64,000 nucleotides of DNA from Petrosia ficiformis (taxonomy: Eukaryota > Porifera > Demospongiae > Haplosclerida > Petrosiidae), in contig OX345636.1 in NCBI GenBank assembly GCA_947044365.1, positions 21,492,548 through 21,556,547 on the forward strand, given 5' to 3'. The position numbers were made by a program, and so were the translations under genes. Position 1 is the stretch's first letter. Every line of letters begins with the position of its first letter. Positions 1 to 11,450 of the stretch are shown here, one piece after another. Under the pieces are notes generated by a model. That model searched no databases. It was not told the origin of the DNA and was given only the letters and a program-made list of their open reading frames with translations.

Positions 1-2372
1 TCTTCTGTTCTATATAATACAAATAAGTGATTTTTATTTCTTCAAATTTTATTGCATTGCTGTATGTATAAAATATATATATTTTTTTCTATCAATGATA
101 TGAGATGTGAACCCCAAGATAGTAGTCCAAGGCCGAGGGCTGCTATATTGGGGTGAAAGTTCCTACAGGTACAGTACATCAAAGAACACTATAGCTTTAA
201 CAATTGCCTGAGTCCTGCATAAACTGTTATGTAACCCACATTATAACATATTCTATAGACATGAAAGGCACCTATAGCAATTAGTAATTGTTTGATCACT
301 ATACAGACACATATCTGATCTTATCTGTTCCAGTCTCTCTTCATTGGATTCCTATACACAATATCTCTTCTCAATTTACAATTCAATTGCTCATGTTCAG
401 CTGATACAATTTGTTATAAATTCATTATAGACAAACAGAAAGAATATTCAATCCAGATTTGATATAGTGCAAATTATCCTCTGTTGGTAGCTTTGAGTGC
501 ATATTAAGCCTATTGTAGTGCAAATTAAGCCAATTGTATGTAAAAGAAAACAGCATTTGGTATGGCTGTCAGGTAGTAAGTTCCTAAAAGACAAGAAGTC
601 ACAGATTTGTACTCCCACAAACGAGGTTCATTTAATTGAAGTATTCTACAAATAGTAATCCATGACTGTTTTTGTGTCTTGTATATATGCAGACCATTGC
701 AAAACTCAAAATTGAATATTAAAGAATATAATGATTAGATGCATTTTAACCTACAAATTGTTTGTATAAAAACACACTATACTAACCTGTAGATGTAACG
801 TAGATACTTAATGAGACCTACATGTATATTAAATATAACATGCATTTCTAAAACGTCCTCATAATTATAAGTTAATTGTGTTCCACACAGCCCCAGAAGA
901 TTTCACAGCAGACCAGATACAGGTGACGTTCCTTGCCAATGAAAACATGGCTTGTGCAACATTCACTATCATAGATGATACGATAGATGAAGTAGACGAA
1001 TCATTTGAGATATCATTCACTGTTCCACCTGATGTTACACCACCATCTACCAATCCAATGGTTACTATTATTGATGATGAGAGTAAGTTAATTGTGTTCA
1101 GTATCTTATTTGAAAAATACAACAAACTACTAACAGATAGCAGATAGCTCATAAAGTCACTAGTATATTGTATAGCCATTACTTCAACACTAACATTTGT
1201 TACTTGTTCCTTCACATTTCACTATATTTTGTTTAATTAATTAGGTTTAAGTGTCCTTTTCACTGAACAAACTTACTCTGGTGAAGAAGGAGGGGTAACT
1301 GAAGTGTGTCTTGTGCTAAACAATCAGCTTGATATGGAAACCTCTGTTACATTGTCAATCAGTAATTCTGTTACAGGATATGATGATGCAGAAAGTGAGT
1401 TTGATTATTGCATGAATAATAGTAAAGTAAAAGAATAAATGATTGAAAATACATTTTTTACTATCATTATATCACTTAGATGATGATTATTCTGGTGTGC
1501 TGACTGTCGTAACATTTGTACCTCCTAATCAGATGTCATGTTTTAATATCACATTCCCTGATGACACTGAATATGAATTTGACGAAGCAATAAAATTAAC
1601 AATTGATACTACTGGTAGTGGTTTAAATCCTGGTACTATTACTGAAGCTGATGTTATTATCACTGATGATGATAGTAAGATATAATTATATGAACATAAT
1701 AATAATATTTATAATTATACAGTTGTAGGGCATATACATGAATGCCTACACACACACAAATACACACACACACGCATTCAGCCACAGACTATTACTATTG
1801 TTACTTTTACATTCAGAACCACAAATCAGAGGTGATAATACGACAATATTTGAAAACAGAAGTCCAGTTCGTGTGTGTGTTGATTTAAGGGGAGCTACAC
1901 AGAGTACAAGCCAAGATTTAACAATCACATTTACTCCTCAATTGAAACTTTCAGCAACAAACCAAGCAACACGTAAGAATATGAAATTGTATTTTATAAT
2001 TCTTGAGTTTAGCTCCTTTATTCCTCACACCATCTAATTACATCTCTCACTTCATAATACAGTAACTAATGAATAGCTGATTTGATTAATTATGTTTGAC
2101 TGAAATTGCATTTTTCATTTCAGCTGATGAAGATTTTGATAGTACAGTGATGACAGAGGTAATACAACCTGGACAAACACAAGTTTGTGTGGATATTATT
2201 ATTGCAAATGACAGAGAAGTAGAAAGAGATGAAGAATTCTGTGTACAATTAAGTTCAGATAATAATGATATTGATTTTGGAAGTGAACCATGTCATATTT
2301 GTGTCACTATAGTAGACCCAACAACAGGTTTGTGAGTCTGTACTGTGTAGTCATGTATGATGTCATATAATT
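1..2372 (+). repeat. Intragenic segmental duplication, copy A
   Basis: This stretch is almost the same, base for base, as 7477-9828, across both exons and introns. The match begins at the first base of the window, so the true left edge may lie outside. It ends just past the exon that stops at 2327, after a shared intron start. Differences are scattered substitutions and small indels, such as the shorter CA tract in copy B. Intron identity implies a recent duplication or ongoing gene conversion. Bases 1-890 are intron by this reading and hold no gene I can see. Confidence 0.9.
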
Positions 2373-5300
2373 TACATCAGTATAATATGGAATTGATAGA
2401 GTGGTGGAAAATGTCCTTGAGGAATTTAGTACCAGCAAATGGTTGAAAAGTATCCCAAACTTTGTTATATATTGTTTAATTTGTTAGTGCACTTGTGTAT
2501 CTCTTGTATGAATCTCAGCGATTGTTTGTAATTCGCTCATCAAGTGTATGTTTTGTAGTATACCTTCAACTGCTCCTAATTGTAATAATTATGCTGAAAA
2601 GAGCCATCTTTATACTCAGAGTCCTAAACCACTTGTCATGTATATTAATGGTATCATCAGTTCATTTTACAACATATATAAGTAACCTTCTACCTGAAAG
2701 ATGAAACTAATTATGGCTGAATTTCTTTTCTTTTACAGTATGTCCTTTAATTGCTGATGTCATGTTGGTTGTTGATGGATCTCAGAGTATAATGCCTGAT
2801 AATTTTGATACTCTGATACAATTTGTTGTTAGAGTAACAAGACAATTTGATATTTCTCTTGAAGCAACTCGCATAGGTCTCGTACAGTTCAGTGATCGAA
2901 GTGACGTAGAAATTGGTTTGGGTACTATCACAGACGAGGGAGCATTGGAGACGGAAATTATGAATATCACGTACCAAAACGGTGGTGATACGTTTACAGG
3001 AGTAGCAATTCGACAAGCTACCGATCAATTGCTGAATTCACCACAAGCAAGAAATGTGTCGAAACTTATGTATTTGTTCACAGATGGACAACCTACTCGA
3101 AGAAATAATGCTGTTAGTGCTGGTGAAGAGGCACGTAATGAAAACATTACAATTACAGCTGTTGGAATAGCAATTACTGTTCAAGACGCTCTCAACATGA
3201 TAACAGGAAGTAGCGATAGAGTATTGCTAGTTGAAACCTTTAGTGAAGAACTATTGAATGATATTATAGATGATCTCACTACACAATCTTGTCCCAGTAT
3301 GTAATATACTACACACACGATACATATAATATTAAGAAGTGTACTTTGATATGTATGCAGCAAATGTGATATGTTATTACTACTGATCCAATTTGTGTAT
3401 GTCTCCATTGTAATTAATCATAATCATTAGTCATAATCTACACAGTACACTCCTGATGTTCATATTCTTAGTAAGGTAGTAATACTAAACTTCATAGGTA
3501 GATATGAATAATATTTTGACATTTTTTGTACAGCTGTTTTATGTGCATAGTTAAGTTGTATTTAAATTTCACAGTTGTTAAAATATTACAATTATTGGAG
3601 CCTAACAATAAAATATCATATATTCTATTTTATCCACAGCTGTGGAGATATCATTCACTCAAGCAGATGTTAGGGTTAATGAAGACAATGGCACAGTTTT
3701 TGTTTGTCTGGAGAAAGACAGGCCAACTGTTCTTGACATAGAATTACAAGTGACTGCAAGAGAACAGAATCCTTCAGATGCTATCTGTGAGTTTTCATGC
3801 TTGTTGATCACATGATTTATTACCTTTATGTATCCACATTTCCATAATTATATATCCATTATATATTAACTATTTATAATCTCTCCATCTACAATGTATA
3901 TTATACATTGTATTACATAAACATTTCATTGTATATATAGCACCCGGTGATTTTGATGCAGATACTATAAACATTACGTTTCCATCTGGACAAAACAGAA
4001 TATGTGTGGAGTTCAATATCACAGATGACCTCATAGCAAGAGAGTCCACAGAATCATTTGAAGCAGAGTTTCGAATTACTTCAGATAGTAGATTTGCAGT
4101 ACCTGGACAGACACGAATATCTACTGTTACTATCTTAGATGATGATGGTATGTTGAGGTTGAACAATGAATCATTATGAAGCAAGACTGTAGACATGGGC
4201 ATCCCTTCTCAGCTAGTATGGTCATCACTGCCTAAACATTAATTACATGTCCACAAAACATGTAATAGATATTGAATAGACAGCTATTGTATTATGTTTG
4301 GTGTGCCACTGTCTCAGGTTGTTTTCAGCTTTCTATAGGCAAGTAGAAAAGATGACTTTCATATTCAGGTTCTTGTAACCATCTTTGTTCTAATGGCAAG
4401 CTGTTTATTTTTTTTGCAGCTTCTGTTTGTTTCAATGTAGAAATAACTAGTACAAATTATAAACGGGTGCCGTTGGGACGGTACCCTCGCCTACGTGGCA
4501 AAGTAATACAAACTATAATTTTTTTTCTAAATATAATATGCCAATTATCATTGCTCGTTTCTATGATCATATAATAATGAGAATGTTTACTTCAGATTGT
4601 TTAGTTTATGTGTATAGAACATATTAAGTTATAAAACTGTACTGGCATGTTAGTTTTTATAATAATATTATAATAGTTATATAATATAATTATATTATAT
4701 ATATAATTATATATATATATAATTATATAAACTAACATGTCAGTACTTATTACTTTATAACTGAAAGATTTCAGTATGATTATACTAGTTTCGTCCTTGT
4801 CTATACGATAAGTCTTACATTTCAGTCTCTGTTTTATCTCAAAGAAGAAAAAAAGATCCTCAATTAGTCTTGTGAAATATTCCACAAAGAGAGCCTAGCA
4901 GGTCCTCAAAGCTGCTGACGACCTGACGTTCGAGTCACGTGCACAGCACATGACTTGACAAATTAAAATAGGCGGAGTTTGAAAGTAACGGAGAATGCTT
5001 GGAGCCAGTGCTCGATGTTGTAGCAACCAATACCCAAATTTTGTTTGCTTTTATGTAGTGCTTTGCTAGTGATAGTCATGATACAAGAGTAGTTATGTTT
5101 TGATGTGTCCAGATGCCTCCACGAGTCTTCTCAAGTCTGGAAACAGTAACCGTGAGTTATAAACATTGTGATAACTTTATAACCGAAAGGTTTTAGAAAA
5201 ATTCCTACGTTATTTTTTTCCTTGCATAATTTGAAGTCTACTAGTACCCCTTTTGAAATGTCAATGTTTTTATTTTTCCAGAAAAAATGCTAACAGACAC

Positions 5301-5946
5301 ACACACACACAGACAAAACGATTACCGTACCCTTCCGCCTACGTGGCGAGAAATATTCATACAAATTATTACTGATCATGTGACCTGTGGCCAATCAGAA
5401 TGCTGATAATACATCACATGATTGAACATTCAATCACTTATTGCACACTTTTGCGTACATTAAGTTAGTTATTGCACACTTTGCTCACCTGTACTAACGA
5501 AGCAACAGTGGAAGTTCACCAGATCATTAATAAATCACTTATAACACACTTAACAGTGCATTGTGTGTTTCAATGTAGCACTTTGGTGGTCAATAAAGGC
5601 CTAGTTTACAAAACGCACTCGCCTTCGGCTCGTACATTATGTAAACTCAACCTTTATTGAACCGCCCTCATGCTACATTTAAACACGTAATCACAGTAAA
5701 GTGTGTTATAACTATTACGTATTGTTATAATAATGTTATTTCTACACATAATAACTCATCACATTTTGTTTGTCATTTTAGAAGTGACAACTACTCCAAT
5801 GATAAACCCAGACACTGGAACTATTAATTATGTTGTTAATGAGAATGCTGGAGATGTGACTGTATGTTTGACGAAAGATCTTGTGACTGCTGAAGATTTC
5901 ATAGTGACATTTATAGCACGAGAGAAAACACCATCTGATGCATTAT
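891..5946 (+). CDS. Calx-beta / vWA ectodomain exons (5' part of large receptor gene)
   Basis: Nine exons are inferred from splice sites and homology: 891-1082, 1245-1394, 1480-1674, 1817-1972, 2124-2327, 2739-3296 (vWA), 3640-3786, 3941-4147 and 5782-5946. Each begins and ends in phase 1 and each length is a multiple of three. Except for vWA, they pair into Calx-beta domains: a first-half exon with a V-C-V/L-strand and a second-half exon ending in the acidic T-I-x-D-D-D/E turn. Calx-beta domains are extracellular or cytosolic beta-sandwiches that bind calcium through such acidic loops, known from Na/Ca exchangers, integrin beta4, the ADGRV1 receptor and sponge aggregation factors. The first exon is a second half, so the gene starts upstream of the window. 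The last exon is a first half and needs the exon at 8366 to complete its domain. Function in adhesion is inferred from the domains. Confidence 0.82.
2739..3296 (+). CDS. von Willebrand factor A domain exon
   Basis: A single 558-base exon encodes a whole vWA domain of about 186 residues. The metal-ion-dependent adhesion site looks intact: DGSQS after the first hydrophobic strand, the threonine in GGDTFTG, and the aspartate in YLFTDGQPT. vWA domains of this kind (collagen, matrilin, integrin type) bind ligands through a magnesium or manganese ion. The exon is phase 1 at both ends, begins with a short VCPLIADV lead and ends in a cysteine-containing CPS, so two cysteines may bridge the domain ends. 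It lies between Calx-beta exons of the same gene and has no counterpart in the second copy of the duplicated block. Confidence 0.9.
4148..5781. repeat. Intron holding fold-back and direct repeats
   Basis: No exon is evident here. Three structures stand out. Bases about 4627-4768 form an AT-rich hairpin whose arms share ACTAACATG with a TGTACTG-like tip. Two similar GC-rich motifs around ACCCTCGCCTACGTGGC occur near 4482-4500 and 5328-5348 in the same orientation, about 0.85 kb apart, like the ends of a small element. Bases about 5548-5692 form another hairpin with a CTCGCCTTCGGCTCG loop and arms reading into AATAAAGG and CCTTTATT. All are probably insertions in an intron of the Calx-beta gene. 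Confidence 0.55.
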
Positions 5947-7476
5947 GTAAGATTAGGGAAAATAGAATTATAAAATATTATATACAACATAACTATAATG
6001 AGATATTATATATATATATATATATAATTATATATGTATAGGTTATAACACCTTACGAGTGCTATATCAGATTTATAATCACTGAGCACGAAGCCGTAGG
6101 CCTGAGGGCAAGGTGATTATAATTTTGATATAGCACGAGTAGGCATGTTATAATTAATATATTTCACGAAAGACAAAAGTCTGATGCTTCTCCTACCTTT
6201 TTGTCAGTACTTTGGAGAAGGTAAGCGTTGTTTTCTTGTAGTCTGTTTCGACGGCAGGTTTTATATCTGACCACAGGGTGCTATATTTGATTTATAAACC
6301 TGTGGTTTACTTTGATGTTTCGCCGTATCGGCATATATATATATAATATATATATATATAATTATTTATTTCTATATCATTTTCAATATAATTATATATA
6401 ATTTTATGTGTACTATAATATAGTATTAGTATATATAATTAAATATAAATATATATAACTGTAATATGTTATATTATATATCTATTTATACTTTATACTG
6501 CCCATACCCTATTCTGACCAATCTACCACAGAAATGAGGGATATAACAGGTCTAGGTTTCCTTTGCATGTAGCAGTAAATTCAACCAATCAGATCAATTG
6601 ACATCACAGTTGTAATGCAGCACCTTGCTAAGCAACAATAATAGTGTCTGCAATGGAGAGTTATTTTTTGTGGCCTTCTAGATTCTTTATTTACTGAAAG
6701 TCGTTATTTCTCCTTGATTGATTATACTGAAATTGGCGGAGAGTAGATGCAGCAGCCTCGTTAGCAAAGAACACATTTGTGAAATAATTGAACAATGAAA
6801 ATATACCTAGGAGCTAATGCATGAAGGCTTGGACCAGCTTGTGATCTGATTGATAATAATGTGTTATATTCCTCAGGAAAGGAAAGTGCTTTCATAATGC
6901 CTTGTAAGGGGGCTTCAGGCTCTTCCCTTGGCACTTCCTTGGCTTCACTGAAGCACTTTCCTTTCCCACATGATGCAATGGATTGCTTAAAATGATATTT
7001 CTAAATGTGTCACAATATATATAATGTTCCCAAGATAGTAATAAAAAAATAAAATAAAGTATTCTAAACTATATAGTTATACCAGTTAATAGATTATGCA
7101 TCATTAAAATGGTGCAATCTCCTTGGTCAATTAGAAGGTTCTAAATGTCATACAATGAACAGAAACAAAGTTTGTTGTAAGGCTGGATCTGTTGAACTTT
7201 AGTAACTGAGAAAAACACTAAAGTGTTGGCATTGACTGCTGACTGCTGCCACTTGTAAAAACACTGTCCACATTAGTCATGAGACTGGTCTTCAGTGTTG
7301 CCCTCTACAAGACAAACACAATAAATTCAAAAAGAAATAATAGACAAAACATATAACTGTGCTTGTGTCGTAAAAAGCTGTAAAATTAACAGTACTGAAT
7401 TTAGGCAAGTCAGAGACTTCATACAAACTATTTTTTAATCTATTTCATAATACCATACCCACATAGTAGAAGCTTT
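5947..7476. repeat. Intron between duplicated blocks, with fold-back element
   Basis: This lies between the first-half Calx-beta exon ending at 5946 and the second copy of the duplicated block. About 6040-6330 contains a hairpin (GTGCTATATCAG against a matching TGATATAGCAC) followed by a segment with GACGGCAGGTTTTATATCTG and a run into TA repeats. The same segment is found in inverted orientation at 44685-44985, so it is a dispersed element. Bases 6520-7440 show no coding exon that I can support. Confidence 0.6.
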
Positions 7477-9828
7477 TCTTCTGTTCTATATAATACAAAT
7501 AAGTGATTTTTATTTCTTCAAATTTTATTGCATTGCTGTATGTATAATATATATATTTTTTTTTCTATCAATGATATGAGATGTGAACCCCAAGACAGTA
7601 GTCCAAGGCCGAGGGCTGCTATATTGGGGTGAAAGTTCCTACAGGTACAGTACATCAAAGAACACTATAGCTTTAACAATTGCCTGAGTCCTGCATAAAC
7701 TGTTATGTAACCCACATTATAACATATTCTATAGACATGAAAGGCACCTATAGCAATTAGTAATTGTTTGATCACTATACAGACACATATCTGATCTTAT
7801 CTGTTCCAGTCTCTCTTCATTGGATTCCTATACACAATATCTCTTCTCAATTTACAATTCAATTGCTCATGTTCAGCTGATACAATTTGTTATAAATTCA
7901 TTATAGACAAACAGAAAGAATATTCAATCCAGATTTGATATAGTGCAACTTATCCTCTGTTGGTAGCTTTGAGTGCATATTAAGCCTATTGTAGTACAAA
8001 TTAAGCCCATTGTATATAAAAGAAAACAAGATTTGGTATGGCTGTCAGGTAGTAAGTTCCAAAAAGACAAGAAGTCTACTCCCACAAATGAGGTTCATTT
8101 AATTGAAGTATTCTACAAATAGTAGTAATTAGAAATCCATGACTGTTTTTGTGTCTTGTAAAATTATATGCAGACCATTGCACAACTCAAAATTGAATGT
8201 TAAAGAATATAATGATTAGATACATTTTAACCTACAAATTGTTTGTATAAAAACACACTATGCTAACCTGTAGACGTAACATAGATACTTAATGAGACCT
8301 ATATTAAATATAACATGCATTTCTAAAACGTCCTAATAATTATAAGTTAATTGTGTTCCACACAGCCCCAGAAGATTTCACAGCAGACCAGATACAGGTG
8401 ACGTTCCTTGCCAATGGAAACATGGCTTGTGCAACATTTAGAATTACGGATGATATGATAGATGAAGAAGACGAATCATTTCAGATATTATTCACTGTTC
8501 CACCTGATGTTACACCACCATCTACCAATCCAATGGTTACTATTATTGATGATGAGAGTAAGTTAATTGTGTTCAGTATCTTATTTGAAAAATACAACAA
8601 ACTACTAGCAGATAGCTCATAAAGTCGCTAGTATATTGTATAGCCATTACTTCAACACTAACATTTGTTACTTGTTCCTTCACATTTCACTATATTTTGT
8701 TTAATTAATTAGGTTTAAGTGTCCGTTTCACTGAACAAACTTACTCTGGTGAAGAAGGAGGGGTAACTGAAGTGTGTCTTGTGCTAAACAATCAGCTTGA
8801 TATGGAAACCTCTGTTACATTGTCAATCAGTAATTCTGTTACAGGATATGATGATGCAGAAAGTGAGTTTCATTATTGCATGAATAATAGTAAAGTAAAA
8901 GAATAAATGATTGAAAATACATTTTTTACTGTCATTATATCACTTAGATGATGATTATTCTGGTGTGCTGACTGTCGTAACATTTGTACCTCCTAATCAG
9001 ATGTCATGTTTTAATATCACATTCCCTGATGACACTGAATATGAATTTGATGAAGCAATAAAATTAACAATTGATACTACTGGTAGTGGTTTAAATCCTG
9101 GTACTATTACTGAAGCTAATGTTATTATCACTGATGATGATAGTAAGATATAATTATATGAACATAATAATAATATTTATAATTATACAGTTGTAGGGCA
9201 TATACATGAATGCCTACACACACACATTTAGCCACAAACTATTATATACTATTGTTATTTTACATTCAGAACCACAAATCAGAGGTAATAATACAGAAAT
9301 ATTTGAAAACAGAAGTCCAGTTCGTGTGTGTGTTGATTTAAGGGGAGCTACACAGAGTACAAGCCAAGATTTAACAATCACATTTACTCCTCAATTGAAA
9401 CCTTCAGCAACAAACCAAGCAACACGTAAGAATATGAAATTGTATTTTATAATTCTTGAGTTTAGCTCCTTCATTCCTCACACCATCTAATTACATCTCT
9501 CACTTCATAATACAGTAACTAATGAATAGCTGTTTTGATTAATTATGTTTGACTGAAATTACATTTTTCATTTCAGCTGATGAAGATTTTGATAGTACAG
9601 TGATGACAGAGGTAATACAACCTGGACAAACACAAGTTTGTGTGGATATTATTATTGAAAATGACAGAGTAGTAGAGGGAGATGAAGAATTCTGTGTACA
9701 ATTAAGTTCAGATAATAATGATATTGATTTTGGAAGTGAACCATGTCATATTTGTGTCACTATAATGGACCCAATAGAAACAGGTTTGTGAGTCTGTACT
9801 GTGTTGTCAGGTATGATGTCATATATTT
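7477..9828 (+). repeat. Intragenic segmental duplication, copy B
   Basis: Copy of 1-2372, starting at the same TCTTCTGTTC and losing similarity shortly after the intron start at 9784. It carries the same five exons with the same splice sites. Downstream, where copy A has the vWA exon, copy B instead runs into unrelated sequence with a tRNA-like gene and retroelement remains. Exon differences between the copies concentrate in two patches (see findings), while introns are nearly unchanged. Confidence 0.9.
8366..9783 (+). CDS. Calx-beta exons, second copy (same receptor gene)
   Basis: Five exons, 8366-8557, 8713-8862, 8948-9142, 9270-9425 and 9577-9783, total 900 bases and encode two and a half Calx-beta domains. 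The first is a second-half exon. It joins in phase and in domain logic to the lone first-half exon at 5782-5946, giving a whole Calx-beta domain, which is the main reason to treat both blocks as one gene. The last exon ends in phase 1 with DPIETG. The next in-phase exon I can find is the immunoglobulin exon at 13809, over a 4 kb gap. Whether the transcript really crosses that gap is an inference. If it does not, this is the 3' part of a broken or separate gene. Confidence 0.78.
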
Positions 9829-10019
9829 TATTGTTATGTATGGGTCCAGTTCGGAGGAATAACCAATTACCGGTCGACCTCGAAAGAAGTTCTGACGGCA
9901 CATGCATAACCATTGGAGCATTATACTAGTGATAGCAACAAAAAGGGAGAGACACACACAGCAGAATTTGCCTGACCTAAGTAGTATACACTGTATATGA
10001 AATGCTCTTCCTCAACCTG

Positions 10020-10092
10020 GCTCCAGTAGCTCAGATGATAGAGCATCTGACTAGTAATCAGAAGGTCTTGGGTTCAAATCCCAGCTGGTCCA
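10020..10092 (+). tRNA. tRNA-Thr(AGT)-like gene, possibly pseudogene
   Basis: The 73-base cloverleaf can be laid out: acceptor GCTCCAG, D stem GCTC/GAGC, anticodon stem TCTGA/TCAGA with loop CTAGTAA giving anticodon AGT, five-base variable loop, T stem TTGGG/CCCAG with loop TTCAAAT, and discriminator A. Internal promoter boxes A (TAGCTCAGATG) and B (GGTTCAAATCC) are good, and a run of six T follows at 10095-10100 as a Pol III stop. The acceptor stem has two mismatches (positions 2-71 and 3-70), so it may be a decayed copy or the head of a SINE. No SINE tail follows. Confidence 0.62.
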
Positions 10093-10136
10093 GATTTTTT
10101 CTGGACATGTGTGTCTCTCTTTATCTTATCATATAG

Positions 10137-11262
10137 TCATACTATAACTGTAACTAAACTTATTGGTCAATATTGTCATACTAAAACAATACTAGGTCAT
10201 TCATGTTCACTTTAACCTCGAAAAATCTTCATAGCTTTAGTTTGGATGGACCAACAATCTTTTATCTTCACCATTTTCAGTGGCGGATCTAGGGGGGTTT
10301 CTTTGGTTTCCGTGGAAACCCCCTTTCAAATTTTAAAACTCCGTGAGCCACGCCCACGAACGTGTTGTAATAACAAACAGTAGTATATAGCTTCTCATAG
10401 AAGATAGTAAAGATGATAAGTAGATAACCAACTATATACCTACAATTATACTACATGTGTACTTCAGTTATGATGTTGCTAGTCTGCAAAAGTCTGATGT
10501 AACTGAATCTGAATCAGATGATTGCCAATAACAGTAGTGGTCAGGACTGGAGTGAAGTCTGGTTTCTTCTTACACACAGTCTGGTCATAGATATTATAAT
10601 ATCTATGGTCTGGTTGTGAATCTGATGCTTGTGTTTCATCAAACATTTAGTATAATAAATCATGATCGCTAGTGCTAAGTTATTAATTATAGTAAGTTTG
10701 CATACCTTTCCTAACTGTCCCGATATGACATCAGGCTACTTAGCGCCCGAAAGAGGAAGTTATAATTAAAAAATCAGTGACCACATCCCTCATAAATAAT
10801 TAATGAACAAAAACTTTCGCGTGCTGCGTGCACTATTTATTTTAGAAACCTCCTTCTTAAATTTCTAGATCTTAAATTTCTGGAATTGCTAATAATTTAA
10901 TAATATAGTAACATACATGTAGCGAAATAACCAATCTAGAACGTACATGTATGTTAAGTCAAATACTTTGCATAACACTTACTATTATTCGTTTAGCTGT
11001 TTGTTCACTCGTATCCTTCTTTTATCATGCATCCATTGAGCCATGCATATCTGTTTGAAATTTTTGCAAATCAACTAAAGCAAATTAAACAAAATTATAA
11101 CAGTGATCACCACCTTAATTAAACCTTTCAGTTGTAAGCCTATAAAATATATAGGAATACTATAGCTGTAACTAAAATAATTATTATTGGTCATTATTGT
11201 CATACAAAAACAATACTAGGTCATTTACGTTCACTTTGACCTCAAAAAGATATTCATGTACA
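10137..11262. repeat. Non-coding stretch bounded by two diverged direct repeats
   Basis: Bases about 10137-10240 and 11158-11262 are diverged direct copies sharing the core CAATACTAGGTCATT and flanking TAACTAAA and TTCACTTT blocks. Between them lies a repeat end with a short hairpin (GGGGGTTTC against GAAACCCCC, 10277-10315) next to GTGGCGGATCTAGG, a sequence typical of dispersed-repeat ends. No coding exon was found. Confidence 0.5.
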
Positions 11263-11450
11263 GACAAAGTTAGCTAGATTCTATGCCTAATTGAACAGCT
11301 ATAATTATGTAGACCCAATTAGCATAATTATATAGGCTCGTCAATGCATGAACAGTCTATATATACACCATATAGTACAGTTATGCACTCACCTAGCCTA
11401 TACATCTTTTGCATCTGCCCTCTATACCCATACTCTTTGTAACCATCTAT

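Noticed and set aside
878..1147. Reading the Calx-beta exon as a stand-alone 89-residue protein
   Set aside because: Clear acceptor before 891 and donor after 1082, with the same exon in copy B and phase-1 junctions. The extra residues are intron read-through.
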